Shown here in pieces: positions 1-4,593 of a DNA stretch of 6,599 bases. Numbering within the stretch: the first letter of the stretch is position 1; every line of letters begins with the position of its first letter. The translations under genes and the position numbers were made by a program. Below the pieces are notes generated by a model. It saw nothing but the letters and a program-made list of their open reading frames with translations. It ran no database searches and was not told the origin of the DNA. The DNA is from Nitrospirota bacterium (lineage in GTDB: Bacteria > Nitrospirota > Nitrospiria > Nitrospirales > Nitrospiraceae), in assembly GCA_016222925.1 (NCBI GenBank), contig JACRQB010000299.1, positions 1 through 6,599 on the forward strand, in the 5' to 3' direction.

Positions 1-24
1 TCTTTAATAAAGATGTACTCGTCG

Positions 25-234
25 CTACTTGACCGGGTCTTCTCCGCCGGGATGGAAGGGGTGACATTTCAAAAGCCGGAGGATGGCTAAGCCAAACCCC
101 TGCAATGCCCCATATTTAGCGATCGCATCCGAGGCGTATTGCGAACAACTGGGTTCGAATCGGCATGTGCGACCGTACAAGGGGGAAATCACCATACGGT
201 ATCCTTGAATCAGCCACAGACATAGTGATCGCAT
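25..234 (-). CDS. yidD: YidD, membrane protein insertion efficiency factor
   Basis: This 69-residue protein assists YidC/Sec-dependent insertion of inner-membrane proteins and sits on the cytoplasmic face of the membrane. The sequence shows the whole family signature: an amphipathic N-terminus (residues 1-18), the ISPL turn (16-19), Cys24 and Cys30 in the C-R-F-x-P-S-C-S-x-Y block, and the C-terminal CHPFHPGG-x-DPV block (57-68). The length is normal for the family. It starts at ATG 234, one nucleotide after the rnpA stop (junction TGATATG on the minus strand), so it is probably translated by coupling; an AGGG lies about 10 nt upstream inside rnpA. The usual next gene is yidC. Only 24 nt remain before the window edge and they contain no start codon, so yidC is not seen. 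Confidence 0.96.
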   Translation of the reverse strand: MRSLCLWLIQGYRMVISPLYGRTCRFEPSCSQYASDAIAKYGALQGFGLAILRLLKCHPFHPGGEDPVK

Positions 235-235
235 A

Positions 236-643
236 TCAATAGGCCCTTATTCGGAGAAGATGCAGGCGCTCAAGCGACGTTCTCCAGGCTTGGACCAATC
301 CCTCATGGGATTGCAAGAGTGCATCTCGCTTTGGAAACACGAGAAGTCCTCGGCCCGGAACCAAGTCCGGATGTAATTGCCTTACCAGTTCACGAAAGAC
401 TCGTTTCGCCCGATTGCGTCGGACTGCATTCCCAAATCGCTTTCCCACGATAATTCCGACACGGCTCGGGGCATCGTCCATCTTGTACGCCAAGAGATTG
501 AAGAGCCCGGTTGAAATTCGGCGACCATGTTGTTTAACGATCTGAATATCTCGGCTGCTGCGCAAGAAAATACCATGGCCCATGCGCGTTTTCGGTGTCA
601 TTGGATGAAAGAGGTGTTTCGACGCCGCATCCCATCCGTTCAC
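236..643 (-). CDS. rnpA: Ribonuclease P protein component (RnpA)
   Basis: This is the protein subunit of RNase P, which binds the catalytic RNA and helps it remove 5' leaders from pre-tRNAs. The family core is visible: the LRSSRDIQ segment (27-34), the central strand RVGIIVGKRFGNAV (61-74), and the RNR motif with RRNRAKR (75-81) running into the helix VFRELVR, followed by the strand GLLVFPKRDA. The start is uncertain. The longest frame begins with GTG at 643, giving 135 aa and about 25 residues before the conserved core. Internal ATGs at 601 and 583 would give a more usual length of about 115-121 aa. None has a strong Shine-Dalgarno; GTG 643 has only a weak GGGA just upstream. It lies 104 nt downstream of rpmH and 1 nt before yidD, the classical order. 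Confidence 0.96.
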   Translation of the reverse strand: MNGWDAASKHLFHPMTPKTRMGHGIFLRSSRDIQIVKQHGRRISTGLFNLLAYKMDDAPSRVGIIVGKRFGNAVRRNRAKRVFRELVRQLHPDLVPGRGLLVFPKRDALLQSHEGLVQAWRTSLERLHLLRIRAY

Positions 644-747
644 GATCCCGGAGAAGACTCTAGCTGGTAGGCGAGCGCACGCTCAACAGCAACGCGAGAG
701 AATTGGAGAGCGACCCGAAGGACACCTGCCGATCCAACACGATGTGC

Positions 748-885
748 CTAGACAGTCAACCGAGCTCGTCCCTTAGCCCTCCGGCGGGCCAGCACCTTGC
801 GTCCGTTCTTGGTGCTCATACGCTTTCTAAACCCGTGCTCACGCTTCTTTTTTAAGTTGGACGGTTGTTGCGATGTAAAAGACAT
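748..885 (-). CDS. rpmH: 50S ribosomal protein L34 (bL34)
   Basis: This 45-residue, very basic protein is a component of the large ribosomal subunit. Reading the minus strand from ATG 885 to TAG 748-750 gives a product with the diagnostic L34 core: PSNLKKKREHGFRKRM (residues 8-23), then STKNGRKVLARRRAKGRARL (24-43). The start is supported by an AAAGGGG Shine-Dalgarno (889-895) just upstream. It is the first gene of the rpmH-rnpA-yidD block and lies directly behind a consensus promoter. The N-terminal MSFTSQQ extension before PSNLKKK is slightly longer than in the shortest L34s but not exceptional. No dnaA lies upstream, unlike the arrangement in many bacteria. Confidence 0.97.
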   Translation of the reverse strand: MSFTSQQPSNLKKKREHGFRKRMSTKNGRKVLARRRAKGRARLTV

Positions 886-936
886 AGTCCCCTTTCAGTT
901 CCCTCGATTTGAATAGTCAGGTCAAATGAACGGTGG

Positions 937-965
937 ATTATAGGGGAGGCATGTGGGCCTGTCAA
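937..965 (-). promoter_or_regulatory. Consensus sigma-70 promoter of rpmH-rnpA-yidD
   Basis: On the minus strand a perfect -35 TTGACA (plus-strand 960-965) is followed by a 17-nt spacer and a perfect -10 TATAAT (plus-strand 937-942). Transcription should start near 930, leaving a leader of about 45 nt before the rpmH ATG at 885. All twelve hexamer bases and the spacer match the ideal, consistent with strong constitutive expression of a ribosomal protein gene. Confidence 0.9.
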
Positions 966-1114
966 TTTCAGGTTGCCTCCAGCCATCGGTCGGTACGCCC
1001 GGCTTCAATCCCTAAATGTCCATAAGTGATTGAGGCACTTTTGCTTCTGACCACCAGAGCGCCACAAAGTTAGGTATCACGGGATGATCAAAGTCATCAT
1101 AACTATTGGAAACA

Positions 1115-1146
1115 GATAGAATTGTTACCTATTAACGACAATTATC
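1115..1146. repeat. Imperfect inverted repeat, possible operator or hairpin
   Basis: The left arm GATAGAATTGT (1115-1125) is matched by the right arm ACAATTATC (1138-1146), whose reverse complement is GATAATTGT. The arms differ by a bulge of two bases, with a 12-nt spacer. It lies between the divergent rpmH and lipoprotein promoters. The spacing would suit a dimeric regulator, but no known operator is recognised and there is no T-tract for a terminator. Confidence 0.45.
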
Positions 1147-1241
1147 GGTGGCACTGAGCTTGCTGCATGCTTTGGACGTGCTAGTATGCGGAAAGGCCCT
1201 ACTCTGGTAAGCTGACGCAGTTATTGTACGATAATAATCTT

Positions 1242-1247
1242 TATAGT
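1242..1247 (+). promoter_or_regulatory. Candidate -10 element for the envelope gene cluster
   Basis: TATAGT matches the sigma-70 -10 consensus at five of six bases and lies in the most AT-rich part of the gap, about 115 nt before the first plus-strand gene. No convincing -35 is found at 16-18 nt; TTATTG at 1221-1226 is only 15 nt away. GATAAT at 1230-1235 is an alternative. Confidence 0.3.
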
Positions 1248-1343
1248 AGTCGAGGGGTAGCACCGGCGGCGGATCAGCACTGCTACGCATAGGATGAATG
1301 CAAGCACAGTTGGATTGACCGAAATCGATGGATAGAACCTGTT

Positions 1344-1350
1344 AAGGAGG
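1344..1350 (+). promoter_or_regulatory. Strong ribosome binding site of the DUF4398-like lipoprotein gene
   Basis: AAGGAGG is a complete Shine-Dalgarno sequence placed 10 nt before the ATG at 1361. It fixes the start of that gene and is much stronger than the sites of the three genes that follow. Confidence 0.85.
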
Positions 1351-1360
1351 ATTCTTCGTT

Positions 1361-1972
1361 ATGTTGAGAACAGCATCCCTTGTCTCTCTTGCCTTGACTC
1401 TCATTATGATCGCTGGATGTGCGGAACCTCCCACCCAACAGATCCAGGAAGCGGAAAAGGCTCTCAAAGATGCACAGGAAAGCGGCGCGGCCACCTATAG
1501 CGCTGAAGAGTATGCCAAGCTGGAAGGGACCCTTACCGCCTTGCGGAAAGAAGTCACCGATCAGGATGGAAAATTCTCACTCTTTCGAGACTACGGCAAG
1601 GCCCAACAACTGTCTGCCTCGGCCAAAGCTGATAGTGAACGGATCAAGACGGCCGCGACCCTAAAGAAGGAAGAGGCTAAGGCAGCCGCCTTACAAGCTC
1701 AACAAGTCGCCGAAGAGGCAGTGAAAGCCACGCAAGATTTGGTCGCCAAGGCACCGGTTGGAAAAGATCGCGCCGCAGTGGAGGCCATCAGGAACGACGT
1801 AGAAGGGCTCAAGTCATTACTGAAGCAGGTTCAGGCGTCGATCGACAAAGAAGATTATCCGGCTGCGCAAACCCAGGCGAAGGCGATTCACGACATGAGC
1901 CAAGGAGTGTCAACTGAAATACAGAACGCGCTCGCGAAGGTGGGCAAAGGAAGACCTGCGAGGAAAAGATAA
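1361..1972 (+). CDS. Helical outer-membrane-type lipoprotein, DUF4398-like
   Basis: The product is 203 aa. The first 20 residues form a lipoprotein signal peptide: Arg3, a hydrophobic stretch (about 6-17), and lipobox IAGC with Cys20 as the acylated residue. Residue 21 is Ala, not Asp, so no inner-membrane retention signal is seen. The mature part is Ala/Lys/Glu/Gln-rich, almost entirely alpha-helical and probably coiled coil. The repeated pattern YSAEEYAKLEGTL (46-58) and KEDYPAAQTQAKAI (163-176) resembles DUF4398 helical hairpins. The last residues, GKGRPARKR, are strongly basic. It leads a cluster of L,D-transpeptidase-type genes; the next start is 8 nt past its stop. The biochemical role is unknown. 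A structural envelope or peptidoglycan-associated role is inferred from context only. Confidence 0.85.
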   Translation: MLRTASLVSLALTLIMIAGCAEPPTQQIQEAEKALKDAQESGAATYSAEEYAKLEGTLTALRKEVTDQDGKFSLFRDYGKAQQLSASAKADSERIKTAATLKKEEAKAAALQAQQVAEEAVKATQDLVAKAPVGKDRAAVEAIRNDVEGLKSLLKQVQASIDKEDYPAAQTQAKAIHDMSQGVSTEIQNALAKVGKGRPARKR

Positions 1973-1980
1973 CGCACGGC

Positions 1981-2985
1981 ATGGCGCTTGACCAGACACA
2001 TACGACGCTTGCTGCAATTCTCTCCGTCCTCTGCTTGGCCGGGTGTGTTCAAGCTGTTCCGCCGGACCTCCTTGTTGCCCTTGAGGCTATCGACCAAGAC
2101 TTGATCGCATTGCGGGCTCCGGAAGCTGCGCCTGAGGAGTATCGGCAGTTTGTTCGCCAATGGGTCTCTCTGAAAGCGCGCGTCCAATTGGACGATGATC
2201 TGATCAGGTGGCCATGGGAAGCGAGCGATCTTGAGAATGAACTCCGTCGGCTGTACATCACGAGCGAACGTACCGTCTCCCAGCTCCACGAGCGGCAAGC
2301 CTCGCAGCACCGCACGGCGCAAGCCGCGGTGGCTCGCCTTGAAGAACAGCTTCATGCGATTACCTCGAGGGTCGAATCAATCGATGGGCGTATCCTCTTA
2401 GGAGAAAGAGTCGTTCAAACGGATCTTCTGGTTAAACAAGCTCGCTCCTTCTTCGAACAAAAAGACTTCCAACGAGCCATGCAAGCGGCGGTGAAAGCGG
2501 ATCATGCGCTCAAGGCCCAAGCTTCATTGCTCAGTCAAGAATTGGGACGATATGCCGACGCGGGCCGAATCGCGTATTGGCAAACCTTGGCCAAGCAGAC
2601 CATCGATTGGTCGCGCATCCACCAGTCAACGGCCATCGTGGTGAGCAAAGCCGATCGAGAATTGACCCTCTACAAGAGCGGACGGAAGGTGCTATCATAT
2701 CGTGTTCGGTTGGGGTTCAATGGCATGTTGGAAAAGCAGTTTCAGGGGGACGGAGCGACACCGGAAGGTCGGTATCGAGTGATGGATAAGCGAGGCCAAG
2801 GGCAGACGCAATTCTACCGAGCTCTGGCCCTGGATTATCCCAATGCCGAAGATCGGCGGCGATTCAACTATGCGAAGAAGTCTGGAAGAATCAGCCCGGC
2901 CAAAGGCATTGGAGGCCAAAGCGGGCGTCTTGCTTCTCTTCTTGGTCGTGAGTACCCTGACGACCAAACGCACCGCGCCCGATAA
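1981..2985 (+). CDS. Lipoprotein with truncated YkuD (L,D-transpeptidase) domain
   Basis: The open frame is 334 aa. The N-terminus is a lipoprotein signal with lipobox LAGC (Cys22), although the n-region lacks Arg/Lys. Residues about 85-200 are helical and likely coiled coil. The first half of a YkuD domain starts near residue 218 (AIVVSKADRELTLYKSG) and includes the family's GDGATPEGRYRV motif (256-267) and YAKKSGRISPAKGIGG (297-312). In intact relatives of this type I expect an IHG strand and a GC-containing catalytic segment next. Here the frame instead runs through QSGRLASLLG and stops, so the catalytic His and Cys are missing. The loss point (near 2916) coincides with the leader of the next gene in another frame. 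The product is probably catalytically dead or a pseudogene fragment. The Shine-Dalgarno is weak (GAGGAAAAG at 1960-1968, rather far from ATG 1981), so coupling to the upstream gene is likely. Confidence 0.8.
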   Translation: MALDQTHTTLAAILSVLCLAGCVQAVPPDLLVALEAIDQDLIALRAPEAAPEEYRQFVRQWVSLKARVQLDDDLIRWPWEASDLENELRRLYITSERTVSQLHERQASQHRTAQAAVARLEEQLHAITSRVESIDGRILLGERVVQTDLLVKQARSFFEQKDFQRAMQAAVKADHALKAQASLLSQELGRYADAGRIAYWQTLAKQTIDWSRIHQSTAIVVSKADRELTLYKSGRKVLSYRVRLGFNGMLEKQFQGDGATPEGRYRVMDKRGQGQTQFYRALALDYPNAEDRRRFNYAKKSGRISPAKGIGGQSGRLASLLGREYPDDQTHRAR

Positions 2986-3532
2986 TACTCCGGCGCTTCA
3001 CCCGTCCCCCGTCCAGGACAATGCCAGTCTGCGGCCATTGCAAGATCGGTATAAGGTGCTCTCCAAGCAGCTGTCCCAACTCATACCGAGTCAACCTTAC
3101 ATCGTGGTCGATACGGCCAGGAACCGACTCTATGTGAAGCATCAAGAGAAAGTGGTGCTCGATGCAATTGCGTCGACCGGGAGTGGAGTGATTCTTGACA
3201 AACCCGGAGAAGGAAATAGCCAGTGGGTTTTCGACACGCCACGAGGAGAATTTCTCGTGAAGACAAAATTAACGAATCCCACGTGGATCAAGCCGGATTG
3301 GGCATTTATCGAAGAAGGGCTCGCGGTTCCACAAAACGCCGCCGAACGAGCGGAACAAGGTGTACTGGGCGATTATGCACTAGGTTTTGGAAAAGGCTAC
3401 TTCATCCACGGGACGCTCTATACCCGATTGTTGGGGAAGAATGTTACACATGGATGTATCCGGCTGAATGACAACGATCTTAAAGGTGTCTACAAGCTCG
3501 CCCGAGTGGGGACACCAATCATGATCTTTTGA
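2843..3532 (+). CDS. L,D-transpeptidase, YkuD family, intact active site
   Basis: This is a periplasmic cysteine transpeptidase that forms or uses meso-diaminopimelate links in peptidoglycan. The YkuD domain spans about residues 85-229 (numbered from 2843): strand PYIVVDTARNRLYVK (85-99), TPRGEF (132-137), IHG with His189, and the catalytic motif THGCIRL with His203, Cys205 and Arg207. The spacing is canonical. A hydrophobic leader, VLLLFLVVSTL (29-39), precedes a Pro-rich linker, so it is exported or anchored. The start is not clear. ATG 2843, ATG 2870, TTG 2909 and GTG 2948 are all in frame, none has a good Shine-Dalgarno, and all overlap the previous gene. Residues before about 25 are out-of-frame sequence of the upstream gene, not family sequence, which points to loss of the original start. 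The catalytic part is secure. Confidence 0.9.
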   Translation: MPKIGGDSTMRRSLEESARPKALEAKAGVLLLFLVVSTLTTKRTAPDNTPALHPSPVQDNASLRPLQDRYKVLSKQLSQLIPSQPYIVVDTARNRLYVKHQEKVVLDAIASTGSGVILDKPGEGNSQWVFDTPRGEFLVKTKLTNPTWIKPDWAFIEEGLAVPQNAAERAEQGVLGDYALGFGKGYFIHGTLYTRLLGKNVTHGCIRLNDNDLKGVYKLARVGTPIMIF

Positions 3533-3556
3533 CCCCTCAACAGTGCGCAGATATTG

Positions 3557-4195
3557 ATGATGAAACTCTGCGCCATTCTGATCCTCTTCGTCTTCACCAC
3601 GCCAAGCTGGGGAAAGGAGCTCGAGGCCTTCCCTGGCCTGCAGCTCAACGACGCACAAGGACTGAAAGAAGCGACGCGTGTGCTTGAGGAAGAACTCAAA
3701 CTCGCGGCACGCCCACAGACCTATGTGCTGATCGATCTGGTTGGCAGCACCATCCAGATTAAAGGTCGTGGCATCGGGCTCCATCAGATTCCGATCATTC
3801 GCTGGTCTGGTGAATCGCGAAACGAATTAAAAGGGATACACAAGCTGGTTGCGCGACCATCAGTCGTCCGACGAAAAATCGATCCGGGTGCCGCGGGTGA
3901 ACAGGAGCCGATTTCACTCGCCGACATGCCGACCGACTATGTCTTGTCATGTTCGCCTCCGATGACCATTGCCGTGGTTCCCTCGACAGCCGGCGAAAAC
4001 CTCCTCCGTGGCACCGCCATTCTTGGAAAATCATGGTGGCATCACGTGCAACATTGGACCAGCTCGCTCTTTACCGATTCCTCGTCCACCACTCCTCATC
4101 TACAACTCACCATCTCGGTCGACCATGCCCAATCCTTGGCTTGGTCGCTGGTGGACGGCATGGCGATTGTCATTCGAAGGCCAACAGACAAATAA
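3557..4195 (+). CDS. Secreted protein, probable degenerate YkuD-like paralogue
   Basis: The product is 212 aa from ATG 3557; TTG 3554 and ATG 3560 are adjacent alternatives, and no clear Shine-Dalgarno is seen. It starts 24 nt after the transpeptidase stop. Residues 1-19 form a signal peptide (Lys3, then LCAILILFVF, probable cleavage after SWG). TYVLIDLVGSTIQIK (55-69) aligns without gaps to PYIVVDTARNRLYVK of the preceding transpeptidase. The C-terminus, DGMAIVI, aligns to VGTPIMIF. An ungapped alignment from that end places His181-Leu-Gln183 at the HGC position, so the nucleophilic Cys appears replaced by Gln. No IHG motif is seen. I infer a catalytically inactive relative of the L,D-transpeptidases, possibly a binding or regulatory partner. 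It could instead be an unrelated secreted protein. Confidence 0.75.
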   Translation: MMKLCAILILFVFTTPSWGKELEAFPGLQLNDAQGLKEATRVLEEELKLAARPQTYVLIDLVGSTIQIKGRGIGLHQIPIIRWSGESRNELKGIHKLVARPSVVRRKIDPGAAGEQEPISLADMPTDYVLSCSPPMTIAVVPSTAGENLLRGTAILGKSWWHHVQHWTSSLFTDSSSTTPHLQLTISVDHAQSLAWSLVDGMAIVIRRPTDK

Positions 4196-4275
4196 GCAGC
4201 TGACCGATCGGCAACGGGCACGACCACCTACGGATGGGCGGCGGTGCCAGAAGATCGGCTCCCTCACCAAAGGCC

Positions 4276-4300
4276 CCAGACCAGAAGCGTTTCCGTCTGG
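4276..4300. repeat. Hairpin-forming inverted repeat
   Basis: CCAGAC (4276-4281) pairs with GTCTGG (4295-4300). An inner GAA/TTC can extend the stem across small bulges. It lies 80 nt after the last envelope gene, where a terminator would be placed, but neither side has a T-tract, so a standard Rho-independent terminator is not supported. It could be a 3'-end stabilising or processing hairpin. Confidence 0.4.
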
Positions 4301-4367
4301 CTCAATCAAAATGACATTCTCATTGCGTCCAGGACATCAGGCGATACAATCACTCATCTGGCTGGTT

Positions 4368-4380
4368 CGTGGTGACCACG
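4368..4380. repeat. 13-bp perfect palindrome, possible operator
   Basis: CGTGGT-G-ACCACG is a perfect inverted repeat with a one-base centre. A related TCACCAC half-site lies at 4391-4397, and CCACG recurs at 4397-4401. It sits about 125 nt upstream of the candidate pgi promoter. No known regulator motif is recognised. Confidence 0.4.
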
Positions 4381-4504
4381 CCGACTGCGATCACCACCAC
4401 GTTCGAGATCGCACCTTGGTAATGAGTGCTCACTTTCGTCCAATGGGTTGGCCCCACCCTTCACCAATAGCACATGGGCATGTACGCAAAGACACGAAGA
4501 AGCG

Positions 4505-4533
4505 TTGCCTTTTTTAGACCGACTCCATAAGAT
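4505..4533 (+). promoter_or_regulatory. Candidate sigma-70 promoter of pgi-pgl
   Basis: TTGCCT (4505-4510, four of six matches to TTGACA) is separated by 17 nt from TAAGAT (4528-4533, four of six matches to TATAAT). Transcription would start near 4540, about 50 nt before the pgi ATG. The spacing is ideal but the hexamers are only moderate matches. Confidence 0.35.
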
Positions 4534-4578
4534 GCGGAGGATCACTCACCATCTCCACTACCAGCATTTCATTGAGGC

Positions 4579-4584
4579 GGGAGG
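4579..4584 (+). promoter_or_regulatory. Ribosome binding site that decides the pgi start
   Basis: GGGAGG ends 9 nt before ATG 4594 and 15 nt before ATG 4600. A TTG at 4585 directly abuts it and is too close to be the start. The spacing favours ATG 4594. Confidence 0.75.
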
Positions 4585-4593
4585 TTGATAGCT

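Larger units (their letters stand above)
886..1360. other. Divergent intergenic region, rpmH / lipoprotein
   Basis: This 475-nt stretch holds no convincing gene. On its left are the rpmH leader and promoter. On its right, an AT-rich stretch around 1221-1250 contains -10-like hexamers (GATAAT at 1230-1235, TATAGT at 1242-1247) that could serve the plus-strand envelope genes, though no good -35 is paired with them. An imperfect inverted repeat lies at 1115-1146, and a smaller one (ATGAT, 7-nt spacer, ATCAT) at 1084-1100. Short ATG frames here (for example 11 codons at 1084 and 13 codons at 1294) have no good Shine-Dalgarno and were not called. Confidence 0.7.
4196..4593. other. Intergenic region between the envelope cluster and pgi
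   Basis: This 398-nt gap has no gene I can support. It contains a hairpin at 4276-4300, a 13-bp palindrome at 4368-4380, a small perfect repeat (ACATG-GG-CATGT) near 4472-4483, a T-tract at 4510-4516 and a candidate pgi promoter at 4505-4533. A plus-strand frame running from 3969 to 4517 crosses most of it, but its Pro/Arg/His-rich composition and its overlap with the end of the preceding gene mark it as spurious. Confidence 0.65.

Noticed and set aside
673..684. GAGCG-CA-CGCTC dyad in the rpmH-rnpA gap
   Set aside because: The loop is only two bases, there is no T-tract, and rnpA is expected to be co-transcribed, so it is probably chance.
1017..1025. DnaA-box-like TGTCCATAA upstream of rpmH, hinting at oriC
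   Set aside because: It differs from TGTGGATAA at two bases, stands alone, and there is no dnaA nearby.
1084..1119. Short leader-peptide-like frame starting at ATG 1084
   Set aside because: It has only 11 codons, no Shine-Dalgarno, no run of regulatory codons and no downstream attenuator.
1888..2355. 155-codon minus-strand open frame opposite the two lipoprotein genes
   Set aside because: It lies antisense to two well-supported genes with lipoprotein signals, with no start signal or domain of its own.
2843..2985. Programmed frameshift joining the two YkuD genes
   Set aside because: No slippery sequence is obvious, and a fusion would bury the hydrophobic leader of the second protein inside the chain. 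A deletion explains the arrangement better.
3380..3784. 134-codon minus-strand open frame
   Set aside because: It is antisense to the catalytic part of the L,D-transpeptidase and the start of the next gene. Its composition is that of a shadow frame.
3969..4517. 182-codon plus-strand open frame overlapping the end of the third YkuD-like gene and most of the gap before pgi
   Set aside because: It is rich in Pro, Arg, His and Trp, has no ribosome binding site and no recognisable domain, and shares about 230 nt with a better-supported gene in another frame.
4490..4517. Rho-independent terminator ending in the T-tract at 4510-4516
   Set aside because: The preceding bases form at most a four-pair stem (GCAA/TTGC) with a large loop, too weak for a terminator. 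The same bases better fit a promoter -35 region.
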